From positions 40,626 through 104,625 of the forward strand of contig NZ_DASYHI010000005.1 of NCBI RefSeq assembly GCF_035998675.1: DNA of 64,000 nucleotides, given 5' to 3'. This document shows positions 34,831-43,465 of the stretch, in pieces. Position numbers and translations under genes: made by a program. The notes beneath the pieces are model-generated. The model worked only from the letters and a program-made list of their open reading frames with translations. It was not told where the DNA came from and made no database searches. The DNA comes from Telluribacter sp035998675. GTDB taxonomy: Bacteria; Bacteroidota; Bacteroidia; Cytophagales; Spirosomataceae. The stretch's first letter is position 1. Each line of letters opens with the position of its first letter.

Positions 34831-34858
34831 CAAATTTACAAAAAGATTTATACTGCAA
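34831..34858 (-). promoter_or_regulatory. Promoter of the first esterase gene
   Basis: Minus-strand -7 box TAAATTTG (34838-34831), an exact TAnnTTTG match, with TTG at 34858-34856 as the -33 element and a 17-bp spacer. The transcript leader would be about 30 nt. Confidence 0.65.
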
Positions 34859-35071
34859 GTGAAGTACCTGCTTATTTAGAAGAATATTTTGATAAAATAT
34901 AATGTATTAATGCCAGTGAACTTGGCTAGTAAAGGAAAAGATAGTAGTACCAACAACGGCTAAAAACATTGCTTAGTTAAATACCATATATCCGGTATTG
35001 ACTGGCGCTTAATGTTCCTGCCAGCCGACTTGTAGTTGGTGAAAAAACACCAACTACGGCCTAAATCCACG

Positions 35072-35106
35072 AAAAAGCCCGCTCCTGAGCAGAGAGCGGG
35101 CTTTTT
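35072..35106 (-). terminator. Rho-independent terminator
   Basis: 13-bp stem with GC-rich core (AAAAAGCCCGCTC 35072-35084, GAGCGGGCTTTTT 35094-35106) and T-runs on both sides, 22 bp after the stop of the oxidoreductase at 35128. Confidence 0.9.
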
Positions 35107-35127
35107 TAGGTACTTTGAAAAACTGCC

Positions 35128-36516
35128 TTATTGTGACTGGCCGTTGGTGGCTTTTTTCAGCGCCTGGGTGGTGGTGTAGTACTTGGCGAGCATGTTAGGT
35201 ACTTCCCAGGCGGGTAGTTCACCAGCTTTCAGATACTCCATGTACTTCTGGGCTACCTGCGAGAAGTGCGCTTCGTGGCCTACGTCGTACTTCTGCGGTA
35301 CTACTACTTCCCAGCCCTGTGGTGTTTTCTTCAGGTCAATGCCAGGGTACTTTTTCTGTACCTCGGCGAAGGCGGTCTGGAGAGTCCGCTGGTAGCTGAC
35401 GTCGGAGCCGATGGGCTCAATGTACAGAACAGGTTTGAAATTTTGCTCCTGACCCTGACGGATAATCAGGTTGGCTTTGGAGCCGCGCATGATCGAGTAG
35501 TGGGTGTCGCCGGTACCTTCGGGCGCCTCAAAATCCCATTTGACCAGTACCTTCGCGTGGACCCCTTGGAGGGTATAGTTCATTTCGCCGTTGGAGAATA
35601 CCTGTAGGGTACTATCTTTTGTGCCCTTGCGCAGGTAGTCGGGGTACTCGTTGAGCTTGGTTACCCGCTTAAACTGGCTGGGGGTAATGGTGGTAGGCCA
35701 GCGCCGCGACGAAATTATCTGAATATCCTTCTGGTAGTCCAGCGCCGTTTCGGGGAAGCTGGCCCACTGCACCAGGTCTACCAGGTGGGTCGTTACGTCG
35801 ACCATGCCTTCACCCTGCTGGGTAATGTCAAAGAACCAGGCCGGACGCACAATAGGGTCGCCGGAGATGTACTTGAAAATGTGGTGCACACTTTCCTTCA
35901 CTACGGCAGGCTCCTCCGCGGTACCTTTCTGTAACTGCCCAAACACGGCCGGTATGTTGGCCAGCTCCCGCTGCAGCGCGTTGCTGATTTCGTACCGCTC
36001 GGTCATGATGTCGTAAAGTAGTACATCATTTTTCTCCGCGCTGGCAAACGCTTCTTTCAGCAACTCAAAGCCTTCGGCGTTGATGGCCATAGGCTTGTCA
36101 GCCAGTACGTGCAGGCCTGCGTCCACGGCCCGCTTGATGTAGCTGGTTTTTTTCTGGTTATTACCGGCCAGTACTACGATGTTCCCCGGCTTTTGCTCAA
36201 GCATCTTTTCCATGAAGTCCGTCCCGGTGTAGGTCTTCTCTTCCCAGGTCGTGGGTTCTTCTGTTCGGGCGTTGTACTTCTCAATCTTGTCCAGGTAGGA
36301 GGCTACGTCGGGGCCTTCGGGAGCGTATACATTCACCACGGGGCTTATGCCTTCGTACATGTACTTTTGTACCAGCGCGGCGTGGAAGTGGCCGGGGTCT
36401 ACGACCATCAGGCCAAGCGGCTGATTGCTTTCATCCGTTGCTTTCATAGTCTGGCATCCTTGCGCAGCTACCAGGGCGGTAGCGAGGAGGGAGGGAAGTA
36501 GGGCTTTGATTTTCAT
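35128..36516 (-). CDS. Gfo/Idh/MocA-family oxidoreductase, exported lipoprotein
   Basis: 462-aa member of the Gfo/Idh/MocA family with the extended C-terminal oxidoreductase domain found in Bacteroidota. A lipoprotein signal (LLATALVAAQGC, Cys21) places it in the periplasm, which is atypical for an NAD(P)-using enzyme and suggests a tightly bound cofactor. Seen: the Rossmann-like opening LGLMVVDPGHFHAALVQKYM, the ADKPMA motif with its catalytic-type Lys, and DVTTHLVDLVQW. The usual GxGxxG is replaced by VDPGHFH, so cofactor binding may differ. It has its own promoter candidate at 36555-36562 and terminator at 35072-35106, so it may be expressed apart from the nag genes upstream. The reaction is unknown. 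Confidence 0.85.
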   Translation of the reverse strand: MKIKALLPSLLATALVAAQGCQTMKATDESNQPLGLMVVDPGHFHAALVQKYMYEGISPVVNVYAPEGPDVASYLDKIEKYNARTEEPTTWEEKTYTGTDFMEKMLEQKPGNIVVLAGNNQKKTSYIKRAVDAGLHVLADKPMAINAEGFELLKEAFASAEKNDVLLYDIMTERYEISNALQRELANIPAVFGQLQKGTAEEPAVVKESVHHIFKYISGDPIVRPAWFFDITQQGEGMVDVTTHLVDLVQWASFPETALDYQKDIQIISSRRWPTTITPSQFKRVTKLNEYPDYLRKGTKDSTLQVFSNGEMNYTLQGVHAKVLVKWDFEAPEGTGDTHYSIMRGSKANLIIRQGQEQNFKPVLYIEPIGSDVSYQRTLQTAFAEVQKKYPGIDLKKTPQGWEVVVPQKYDVGHEAHFSQVAQKYMEYLKAGELPAWEVPNMLAKYYTTTQALKKATNGQSQ

Positions 36517-36554
36517 GAAAAGTAGCTTTTAGGAATTAGGTTGTTAGCTGCTAG

Positions 36555-36562
36555 CAAATGTA
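36555..36562 (-). promoter_or_regulatory. Promoter -7 box candidate for the lipoprotein oxidoreductase
   Basis: TACATTTG on the minus strand matches TAnnTTTG and lies 39 nt before the ATG at 36516. No clear TTG is found at the -33 position, so this is a partial match. Confidence 0.4.
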
Positions 36563-36601
36563 AGGTACTACATGCTAAGTAGCTTTACCTGCATGTAGTT
36601 C

Positions 36602-37402
36602 TTAGTTTAAATCTGATTCTAACGAAAAGGCCGCTCCCTTAGTCAGAAGCTTAGCGCTGTCCTGGTCAATAAACAACGTGGCGTTGGGGTGCTTCCGTAG
36701 AATAGTTGACGGGTATTTTTCGCTGATGCCCCCACAGAGGGTATGGAAAATAGCGTCGGCTTTGTTGGGGCCGGGTACCATGCAATATACATAATTGGCG
36801 GCCATCAGAGCCGGTACCGTGAGCGTCAGGGCGTAGCGGGGTACGTCGTCGAGGCTGGCAAAGCAGCCGTCGTTGACCTGCTGCTGCCGGCACGCCAGGT
36901 CCAGGTCTACTACCTTCACCCATTTTGGGTCTTTAAAATCAGCTACGTGCGGGTCGTTGAAGGCGATGTGGCAGTTTTCGCCTACGCCCATACATACAAT
37001 ATCTACCGGGTACTGTTCAAGTAGTTCAGAATATCGGAGGCACTCCGCTTCGGCATCTTCGGCGTTACCGTTGAGGTAATGTACTGTCTGAAAAGGTACT
37101 TTATCGAAAAGCCGCGTGCGAAGGAACTGGCCAAAGCTTTGGGGAGCTTCGGCAGGTAGTCCAATGTACTCATCCATATGAAAAGCTACTATGTTGCCCC
37201 AGTCAATGCCTTCTTCTTCGGTCAGGGCAGCCAGAAACTCATTCTGGGAGGGAGCGGCGGCAAAAATCATGTTCACGGTTTCCTGCGTTTGCAGCAGTTC
37301 CCGTATTTTATCACCTACATTCCGGGCGGCTTCCCGGCCCATTAGCAGCCGGGTTCCGAATTTATTTACTTGTAACGTATCTACTTTGGTACTATCCATC
37401 AT
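36602..37402 (-). CDS. Glucosamine-6-phosphate deaminase homologue (divergent)
   Basis: 266-aa protein of the NagB/6-phosphogluconolactonase superfamily. Canonical NagB converts glucosamine 6-phosphate to fructose 6-phosphate and ammonia. FHMDEYIGL (Asp77, the general-base position) and GENCHIAFNDP (His145) are recognisable. Two changes are notable: the phosphate-loop segment reads FAAAPSQNEF where functional NagB has a TG-rich loop, and the normally invariant Gly of GENGH is Cys144. The gene is the second NagB homologue of the operon, 55 bp after nagA. It may act on a different amino-sugar or a non-phosphorylated substrate, so no symbol is given. Confidence 0.85.
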   Translation of the reverse strand: MMDSTKVDTLQVNKFGTRLLMGREAARNVGDKIRELLQTQETVNMIFAAAPSQNEFLAALTEEEGIDWGNIVAFHMDEYIGLPAEAPQSFGQFLRTRLFDKVPFQTVHYLNGNAEDAEAECLRYSELLEQYPVDIVCMGVGENCHIAFNDPHVADFKDPKWVKVVDLDLACRQQQVNDGCFASLDDVPRYALTLTVPALMAANYVYCMVPGPNKADAIFHTLCGGISEKYPSTILRKHPNATLFIDQDSAKLLTKGAAFSLESDLN

Positions 37403-37457
37403 TTATTTAATTTCAGGTGGGATGCGAAGATTTTGTTTCTATTCAATAATTGGTACA

Positions 37458-37510
37458 TCAGATCGCTGGACCGCCAGCCGCTGGAACGCCAGCCGCTGGA
37501 CCGCCAGCCC
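37458..37510. repeat. 15-bp tandem repeat at the 3' end of nagA
   Basis: Three imperfect copies of a GCCGCTGGA-C-CGCCA-type unit encode the tail GGPAAGVPAAGGPA. In-frame, so it only lengthens the protein. Confidence 0.7.
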
Positions 37511-38687
37511 GGTGATAGATGACCTTACCCATGACTATGGTGGTTTTTATATTAATATTTTCGTCAAAAATGACCAGATCTGCGTCTTTGCCCGTTACCA
37601 GCGAACCCTTCCGGCGGTCGAGGCCCATGATGCGGGCGGGGGTAGCGGTGGCCATCCGGACGGCGTCCAGCAAGGGTACTTCGGCTTGCTGAACCATGGT
37701 ACGTACCAGGCGGTCGGCGGTGGCGACGCTGCCGGCAAAGGCGGTGCGGTCGGGCAGTTTGGCTACGCCATCTTCTACGATCACTTTTAAACCGTTTTTC
37801 AGTGAACCCAGGGTACTTTCGCCGGGAGGCATACCGGCAGCACGCATAGCATCGGTAATGAGAGCGATACGCTCGGCACCTTTGATTTTGTAAACAAGTT
37901 TTAGTAGGGGAGGGGGCAGGTGTACGCCATCGGCGATAATTTCCACATCCATTTCATCAATCAGAAAAGCGGCTTCCACCGCTCCCGCGTACCGGAATGC
38001 ATTCCGGCGTGTCACGCCCAGCATACCCGAATACAGGTGCGTTGCCAGGTTGTAGCCCTGCTCAAAGGCTTCCAATACCTCCTCATAGATGGCATCGGTG
38101 TGGGCCAGAGCCGCCAGTATTCCTTTTGAACGCAGGTACCTGCCAAATTCGATGGCACCCGGCCGCTCGGGGGCGGCGCTCCACCGGAGGATGGACGAGG
38201 AGTGGGCCAGTACCTCGCGGTACTCGGCCGGGTCCGGGTCGCGGATGTAGCGCGGGTCCTGTGCCCCGCGTTGATTCATGGCGAAGTAAGGGCCTTCCAG
38301 GTGCATACCCAGCAGCTGGGCTCCGGCGGTGTTGTTGCGGGTAGCCTGCTCAAAAAGGTCCAGCGTACGCAGCAGGTCTCTCTTTTCGCTGGTGAGGGTG
38401 GTAGGTACCATAGCGGTAGTACCGTATTGGGCGTGCAGTTCAGCTATTTTCAGGAAAGCCTCTTCACTGCCATCCATAAAATCATATCCGCCGCCGCCGT
38501 GGATATGAATATCAATAAAGCCCGGCGCTACGTACCGGCCCGCAGCGTCTATCTCAGTGGCGTCCGGTACGTCAATATTTCTTTCGCTTATTTCCGCGAT
38601 GGTACTTCCGGTAACTACCAGAGTACCGCCCCGTATAAGGCGGTAGGGCGTAAGGATAGTACCGTTCGTTATTTTTAGTGGCTTCAT
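37458..38687 (-). CDS. nagA: N-acetylglucosamine-6-phosphate deacetylase
   Basis: Removes the acetyl group from N-acetylglucosamine 6-phosphate in the cytoplasm. The amidohydrolase fold is clear in 409 aa: GFIDIHIHGG (His61, His63), GMHLEGPYF (Glu131, metal ligand), LAHTDA and THLYSGM for the further His ligands, and LITDAM with the catalytic Asp. It lies between the two NagB homologues with gaps of 13 and 55 bp. The C-terminus ends in a low-complexity Ala/Gly/Pro tail of about 16 residues, encoded by a 15-bp imperfect tandem repeat (37458-37510), which is unusual for NagA and probably a recent expansion. Confidence 0.95.
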   Translation of the reverse strand: MKPLKITNGTILTPYRLIRGGTLVVTGSTIAEISERNIDVPDATEIDAAGRYVAPGFIDIHIHGGGGYDFMDGSEEAFLKIAELHAQYGTTAMVPTTLTSEKRDLLRTLDLFEQATRNNTAGAQLLGMHLEGPYFAMNQRGAQDPRYIRDPDPAEYREVLAHSSSILRWSAAPERPGAIEFGRYLRSKGILAALAHTDAIYEEVLEAFEQGYNLATHLYSGMLGVTRRNAFRYAGAVEAAFLIDEMDVEIIADGVHLPPPLLKLVYKIKGAERIALITDAMRAAGMPPGESTLGSLKNGLKVIVEDGVAKLPDRTAFAGSVATADRLVRTMVQQAEVPLLDAVRMATATPARIMGLDRRKGSLVTGKDADLVIFDENINIKTTIVMGKVIYHRAGGPAAGVPAAGGPAI

Positions 38688-38700
38688 CCAACGGTTATTT

Positions 38701-39459
38701 TTACTCCATCTGAGCAGTCACTACATCCGAAAGCAGACTGGCCGAATCCTGGTCGAGAAAGAGGGAGCAGCTGGGGTGGGTGCGTAAAATACCGGCTGGG
38801 TACAGGTTGCTCACCGGCTGCTCGAGGCAGTCTTTAACCGCCGGGGCCTTTCGCGCATCGGGTACCGAGCAAATAATGTGTTGTGACTTCATGATTTGCC
38901 GTATAGACATACTGATCGCCTGCGCAGGTACCTCCGCCAGCGAAGCAAACCACCCTTCGCCCAACTGCTGCTTCCGGCAGGGTTCATCCAGATCCACTAC
39001 GATATACGGCTGCTCGGTGTCGAAGTCGGCGGGGGGGTCGTTAAAGGCCAGGTGGCCGTTTTCGCCGATACCCACCAGCGCCACATCAATGGGATGCTGC
39101 TCAATCAAAGCGCCCAGACGAGCACATTCTTCTTCGGCGTCGGCTTCGCCATTAATGAGGTGGGCGGCTTGTAGCGGAGGTGCCTGGTCCAGAAAGCGTT
39201 CCCTGAGGTACTTACGGAAGCTAGCCGGGTGCGTAACGGGCAGCCCCAGGTACTCATCCAGGTGAAACATCACTACTTTACTCCAGTCAATAGCCCGGTT
39301 TGCTATGAGTTGCTGCAGCGTTTCGAACTGGCTGGTGCCGGTAGCCAGAATGATATGGGCAACGCCTTTTTCGGCGATAGTACGCTCAATTAGCCCGGCC
39401 GCCAGCGTACCGGCTGCTTCACCCAGTCTCTGTGAGGTATCAGCTATCTGAATTTTCAT
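38701..39459 (-). CDS. nagB: Glucosamine-6-phosphate deaminase (NagB)
   Basis: 252-aa NagB with the more canonical sequence of the two in this operon: ILATGTSQFETL retains a TG phosphate-loop, FHLDEYLGL carries the general base Asp68, and GIGENGHLAFNDP carries His136. It would produce fructose 6-phosphate from the glucosamine 6-phosphate made by NagA. It lies 13 bp upstream of nagA and 9 bp downstream of the MFS gene, a tight operon junction. No signal peptide, so cytoplasmic. Confidence 0.88.
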   Translation of the reverse strand: MKIQIADTSQRLGEAAGTLAAGLIERTIAEKGVAHIILATGTSQFETLQQLIANRAIDWSKVVMFHLDEYLGLPVTHPASFRKYLRERFLDQAPPLQAAHLINGEADAEEECARLGALIEQHPIDVALVGIGENGHLAFNDPPADFDTEQPYIVVDLDEPCRKQQLGEGWFASLAEVPAQAISMSIRQIMKSQHIICSVPDARKAPAVKDCLEQPVSNLYPAGILRTHPSCSLFLDQDSASLLSDVVTAQME

Positions 39460-39468
39460 AGAAAGTTT

Positions 39469-40839
39469 TTAATTTGTACTGACACCGACGTTACCCGTTG
39501 ACCACTGCCGGAACTGGTGCCCGATAAATGCATAAAATACCAGGTAAAGATAGCAGGGAAGAAGTACCCAGTAGGCGGTACGGACATCGTAGAGGTCGGC
39601 CAGGTAGCCGTAAAAAAGCGGCATGATGGCGTTACCGCACAGGCCCATAATCAGGATGGAAGCACCCAGCTTGGTGAATCGCCCCAGCCCGTCCAGCGCC
39701 AGCGGCCAGATGCCCGCCCACACCAGCGAATTGGCGAGCCCGAGCAGTACCACGAACCAGATGGAAATATCGGCTTCGTGTCCCAGAAAGCTGACCCGCC
39801 CGCTGGCAAAAATAATAAGCAGGGTAAATACCGCCCCCAGCAAAGTACAGATGCGCAGCGCCGTGACCTGGCTAAGTACCTTTGGTATGGCCGAAATACC
39901 TAACAGGTACCCACAGATAGTCACAGCCAGGGTATACGAGGGAAATACCTTGGCCTCCAGCAAGCTGATACCCATGGAGTTGGCGTAGGGAATAATAGTG
40001 TCAATAGCGATAACCTGAGTACCTACGTGCAGGAAGATGGCCAGCGCGCCCAGGATGAGGTGGGGGAACTGAAAAATGCTCTTTTTGGTGGCGTTGGCGG
40101 TAGCCAGTTCGGGGCTTTCCTGTTCGGTATTAATTTCGGGCAGGGGTGAGTAGCGCACAAATAACCCTAATCCCACCAGCACCGTACCGACCGTAGCGTA
40201 GGGTACTATGACCCGCCGAATCAGCTCATCCAGCGCCGCGTTGCGTGCGGCCTCACTCATTTCTGCCAGCTGCGCAAACAGCGCCGTATCGGTAGGGCGA
40301 AGGATGGCGGCCGCAAACAGGATAGGAGCCAGAATACCCGCCCCTTTGTTGCAGATACCCATGATACTGATGCGCTGCGCGGCCCGTTCCTGGGGACCCA
40401 GAATGGTGATGTACGGGTTAGCCGCCGTTTGCAGAATAGCCAGCCCCACCCCAATGGTAAATAGCCCCAGCAGAAATATTTCGTAGGTACGGACCATGGC
40501 CGCCGGCACAAAGATGAAAGCTCCCAGCGCCATTACCCAGAAGCCCACCATCATTCCTTTCTTGAAACCTACCGCTTTCAGCAGGTAGGACGCCGGAACC
40601 GACATGACGAAGTACGATATATAGAACGCAAACGCCACCAGGTACGACTGAAAGCTGGTGAGCTCGCAGGCGATCTTGAAATAGGGAATCAGGATAGCAT
40701 TGACCCAGGACACAAAGCCGAATATAAAGAACATCAGCCCTATGATAAAAATAGAGACGATGGTATCGCGCTTGCTGAGTGAGCTTACGTCTACCGTAAC
40801 GGGTGGCTGTCGGACGGTGGCAGTTTTAGGGCTTATCAT
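39469..40839 (-). CDS. MFS sugar transporter, FucP/NagP-like
   Basis: Sugar:proton symporter of the fucose/galactose/N-acetylglucosamine group, about 456 aa and twelve helices. Seen: FIFGFVSWVNAILIPYFK (the FGF..W.N signature of FucP-like permeases), QSYLVAFAFYISYFVMSVPA, GLAILQTAANPYITILGP, and NKGAGILAPIL. The position between two oxidoreductase genes and the nagB-nagA pair suggests uptake of N-acetylglucosamine or an oxidised derivative, as for NagP in other bacteria. The frame opens at 40872, but that start overlaps the preceding gene by 23 bp, so the ATG at 40839 (10-bp gap) is preferred. Confidence 0.88.
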   Translation of the reverse strand: MISPKTATVRQPPVTVDVSSLSKRDTIVSIFIIGLMFFIFGFVSWVNAILIPYFKIACELTSFQSYLVAFAFYISYFVMSVPASYLLKAVGFKKGMMVGFWVMALGAFIFVPAAMVRTYEIFLLGLFTIGVGLAILQTAANPYITILGPQERAAQRISIMGICNKGAGILAPILFAAAILRPTDTALFAQLAEMSEAARNAALDELIRRVIVPYATVGTVLVGLGLFVRYSPLPEINTEQESPELATANATKKSIFQFPHLILGALAIFLHVGTQVIAIDTIIPYANSMGISLLEAKVFPSYTLAVTICGYLLGISAIPKVLSQVTALRICTLLGAVFTLLIIFASGRVSFLGHEADISIWFVVLLGLANSLVWAGIWPLALDGLGRFTKLGASILIMGLCGNAIMPLFYGYLADLYDVRTAYWVLLPCYLYLVFYAFIGHQFRQWSTGNVGVSTN

Positions 40840-40849
40840 GGTTTTTGAC

Positions 40850-42202
40850 TTAAACAGTAGGTTCCCATCCACGCTGATACTCCCTCTTCCATAACTTCAT
40901 AGCCGCCGGGTTATTTTTGATATGTCCGTTGGTAGGGTCGGTGTGGAGGGTACTTTGTGAGCGCAGGGCTATGTTGCCCAGCTGACAAAGCAGCGTACTC
41001 TGGTGGCCGCCCACGATGTCGGAGGTTTGGGGGGTACCTTTGCGGATGCCGTCAAAGAAGTTCTGAATATGAATAGCGTCCAGCTTCTGCGAGGGATTCA
41101 TACGGTCGCGGGCATCGATGGCTATGTCATTCTTGACGTCCTTCACCAGCTTATTGTTCAGGTCGTATACCTTGTAGGAGTTTCCGCCTTCTATATATAC
41201 GGAGCCGGTGTCGCCGTAGAAAATCACGCCTACGCTGCCGTCTTCAATGTGCTTGCCGTTACAGCTCCGGCCTTCCCAGGTCATGCTGGTGTTGTTGGCA
41301 AATTCCATCGTAATGACCTGCGTGTCGGGTGTTTGCCAGTCGTCCTGGTAACGGTAGCGGCCCCCGGCGGAGGTAACGAGGGTTGGGTACTCCACGCCCA
41401 GGCCCCAGCGCATGAGGTCCACCATGTGGGTACCGTTGTTCAGGGCTTCGCCGGTGCCCCAGTGCCAGAACCAGTGCCAGTTGTAATGTAGTATGTTGTC
41501 CCGGTAGGCCTGGCGCGGCGCCGGTCCCTGCCACAAGTCATAGTCCAGCCAGGAGGGTACGGCTACTTCTTTGCCAATACCAATAGAGGGGCGGTTGTTG
41601 GTATACCAGCCCTTGGCAAAGTATGGTCGGCCTATAATGCCGTTCTGTACCTCGGAGATGGCTTCCGCCACTTTGGGCCAGGAGCGGCGCTGGTTCCCCA
41701 TCTGAATTACGTTTTTATACTTCTTCGCGGCCGCTACCAGTAGCTCACCCTCGTTGGGGTTGTGGCTGCAGGGCTTTTCGAGGTACACGTGCTTACCGGC
41801 TTTGGAGGCCAGAATAGCCGCCGGAGCGTGCCAGTGATCGGGCGCTGCTACGACCAAAGCGTCCAGATTTTTATCTTCCAGCGTTTTGCGAAAATCGGTT
41901 TGGGCCTTAGGTCTGGAATTCTGTATTTTTTCTACCGCACCGATACACTTGTCAGCCGCCCGCGAATCTACATCAGATATATAAAGTACTTCGCAGTTAG
42001 GCTGCAGGGCGTAGTTGCTGGCGAGGGCAAAGCCGCGGCTGTTTACACCCATCACCGCAACTTTGACGCGCTCATTGGCACCGAGTATGCTGGCGTAGCT
42101 CTTGGCGCTAAAACCGGGCAGAGCGCCACCTACGGATAGGGCCGCGGCTCCCGTTACAGTTTTCTTGATAAACTCCCGGCGCGATTCGTTAACACTTTTC
42201 AT
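40850..42202 (-). CDS. Gfo/Idh/MocA-family oxidoreductase with Tat signal
   Basis: 450-aa oxidoreductase exported folded through Tat (ESRREFIKKTVTGAAALSVG), consistent with a preloaded NAD(P). Seen: VAVMGVNSRGFALASNY (cofactor fold), VVAAPDHWHAPAAILAS, the YLEKPCSHNP motif with catalytic Lys, and HWFWHWGTGEALNNGTHMVD in the C-terminal substrate domain. These are the marks of the Bacteroidota glycoside/polyol oxidoreductases that work in the periplasm. It is 81 bp downstream of the other Tat-type oxidoreductase and 10 bp upstream of the transporter. It might oxidise a sugar at C3 before cleavage; that is inference from the family. Confidence 0.88.
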   Translation of the reverse strand: MKSVNESRREFIKKTVTGAAALSVGGALPGFSAKSYASILGANERVKVAVMGVNSRGFALASNYALQPNCEVLYISDVDSRAADKCIGAVEKIQNSRPKAQTDFRKTLEDKNLDALVVAAPDHWHAPAAILASKAGKHVYLEKPCSHNPNEGELLVAAAKKYKNVIQMGNQRRSWPKVAEAISEVQNGIIGRPYFAKGWYTNNRPSIGIGKEVAVPSWLDYDLWQGPAPRQAYRDNILHYNWHWFWHWGTGEALNNGTHMVDLMRWGLGVEYPTLVTSAGGRYRYQDDWQTPDTQVITMEFANNTSMTWEGRSCNGKHIEDGSVGVIFYGDTGSVYIEGGNSYKVYDLNNKLVKDVKNDIAIDARDRMNPSQKLDAIHIQNFFDGIRKGTPQTSDIVGGHQSTLLCQLGNIALRSQSTLHTDPTNGHIKNNPAAMKLWKREYQRGWEPTV

Positions 42203-42283
42203 ATAGGCAGGTTTTAGGAAATTAGCTATTTGGTTAAAATAAACCCGAAAGGGTAATTATAAAGGTTTAGGAATAGGTACTTG

Positions 42284-43288
42284 TCAGGATTTCCGGGCTT
42301 TGGTCATGACGCTTTCCAGCGTGACCGTAGCGCCGTTGCGGCGTTTGCTTTCGTCGGCCGCTTCCATAAAGGCGAATATCTCAATGGTTTCTTCGGGTGT
42401 AACCGGCACGGCCCCCGTTTCAAAGTACTTCACTATGTCCAGCAGCAGGGGCTGATAGCCATTGTACGGGCCCAGTACTACGTTTCCCTTCTGGGTAAAT
42501 ACGGTACCGCCGTAGTCGTGCTTGCCCGTGCGCGTACCCCGGAAGGTACCCACGCGGCCATCCTGCCAGGTACCTACCACAATATCGGTGGTATCGTTAT
42601 GGATGCGGTTTACCTGTTTGCAGCCGGTACCCATCACGGTAAATAAAGTCTCCACGCCATGAACACCGTACCAGAACAGGTCGGGGTGGGTTTTTTCCAA
42701 AACGGCCGGGCTGAACGTATCCGCCCCCAGTACTTCGCTCTTGTTCACGCCCTCTATACCCTTAATGTACCTCAGCGAAGAAGCCGAGAATATAGGTACC
42801 TGGTATTTTTTGGCGGCTTCGTAAATGGCCACGGCGTCGGTGAGGGAAGCCGCAACGGGCTTATCAATGAACATCCGTTTACCGGCTTTCAGCACGGGCA
42901 GGGCTTGCTCCAGGTGCAGGCGACCGTCGTTGGTTTCCAGCAAGACTACATCCACCTTTCCCAGTAGTTCCTGAATAGAACCGACTATTTCCACGCCCAG
43001 CTTCTTCACCTCTTCGGTATAGCCGGGTATCCGCTTCACGCTCGATTCTATATCCTTACTCCCCTGCGGATAGGCGGCGGTAACCTTGTACCCCATCAGT
43101 TCCGGCGCGGCATCGGCGGCGTTGAGCAGCTTGGTAAAGGCGGTGCTGTGGGAGGTGTCTAGGCCAATAATACCTATCCGTTTGCCCGCGAGGGTACCAG
43201 AGGCAGACAGGCGGCCTGACAGGCTTAGCCCCAAACCAGTCAGGGCGGTAGCTTGCAGGAATTTTCTTCGGTTAAGGTTAGAGGCCAT
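42284..43288 (-). CDS. Gfo/Idh/MocA-family oxidoreductase with Tat signal (second)
   Basis: 334-aa protein with a twin-arginine signal (NRRKFLQATALTGLG), then a Rossmann-like GIIGLDTSHSTAFTKLL in place of the canonical GxGxxG. MFIDKPVAASLTDAV contains the EKP/DKP-type catalytic Lys, and DLFWYGVHGVETLFTVMG is the substrate-side motif. It is shorter than and only distantly related to the neighbouring oxidoreductases. As first gene after the palindrome at 43337-43356 it probably opens the amino-sugar operon controlled by the LacI protein. Substrate unknown. Confidence 0.85.
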   Translation of the reverse strand: MASNLNRRKFLQATALTGLGLSLSGRLSASGTLAGKRIGIIGLDTSHSTAFTKLLNAADAAPELMGYKVTAAYPQGSKDIESSVKRIPGYTEEVKKLGVEIVGSIQELLGKVDVVLLETNDGRLHLEQALPVLKAGKRMFIDKPVAASLTDAVAIYEAAKKYQVPIFSASSLRYIKGIEGVNKSEVLGADTFSPAVLEKTHPDLFWYGVHGVETLFTVMGTGCKQVNRIHNDTTDIVVGTWQDGRVGTFRGTRTGKHDYGGTVFTQKGNVVLGPYNGYQPLLLDIVKYFETGAVPVTPEETIEIFAFMEAADESKRRNGATVTLESVMTKARKS

Positions 43289-43336
43289 GCCAAATAATGG
43301 TGTTTAGGAATAGTAGTAGTAATGAAAAGACGCGGC

Positions 43337-43356
43337 TTACGGGTACGTACCCGTAA
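43337..43356. promoter_or_regulatory. LacI-type operator, perfect 20-bp palindrome
   Basis: TTACGGGTACGTACCCGTAA is perfectly self-complementary with a central CG, as is typical for LacI/GalR operators. It lies 49 bp upstream of the first oxidoreductase gene of the operon and just downstream of the lacI-family gene. A -7-like TATTTTTG at 43432-43425 lies upstream of it on the minus strand, so a bound repressor would sit in the early transcribed region. Confidence 0.7.
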
Positions 43357-43465
43357 ATTCCGAAAAATTTTTGCTTATTGAAAGCCTACCGGTGATTTAA
43401 ACAACGAAAACCCGCTGATTTGCCCAAAAATAGTAGTACAGAGTAATTGACTATGTTGTGCTTAT

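Larger units (their letters stand above)
34796..35127. other. 332-bp intergenic region between oxidoreductase and esterase genes
   Basis: Contains the promoter at 34831-34858, a perfect 10-bp hairpin (GTAGTTGGTG 35032-35041 with CACCAACTAC 35048-35057), a small ATACC/GGTAT dyad at 34981-34997, and the terminator at 35072-35106. No coding frame was seen. Confidence 0.7.
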
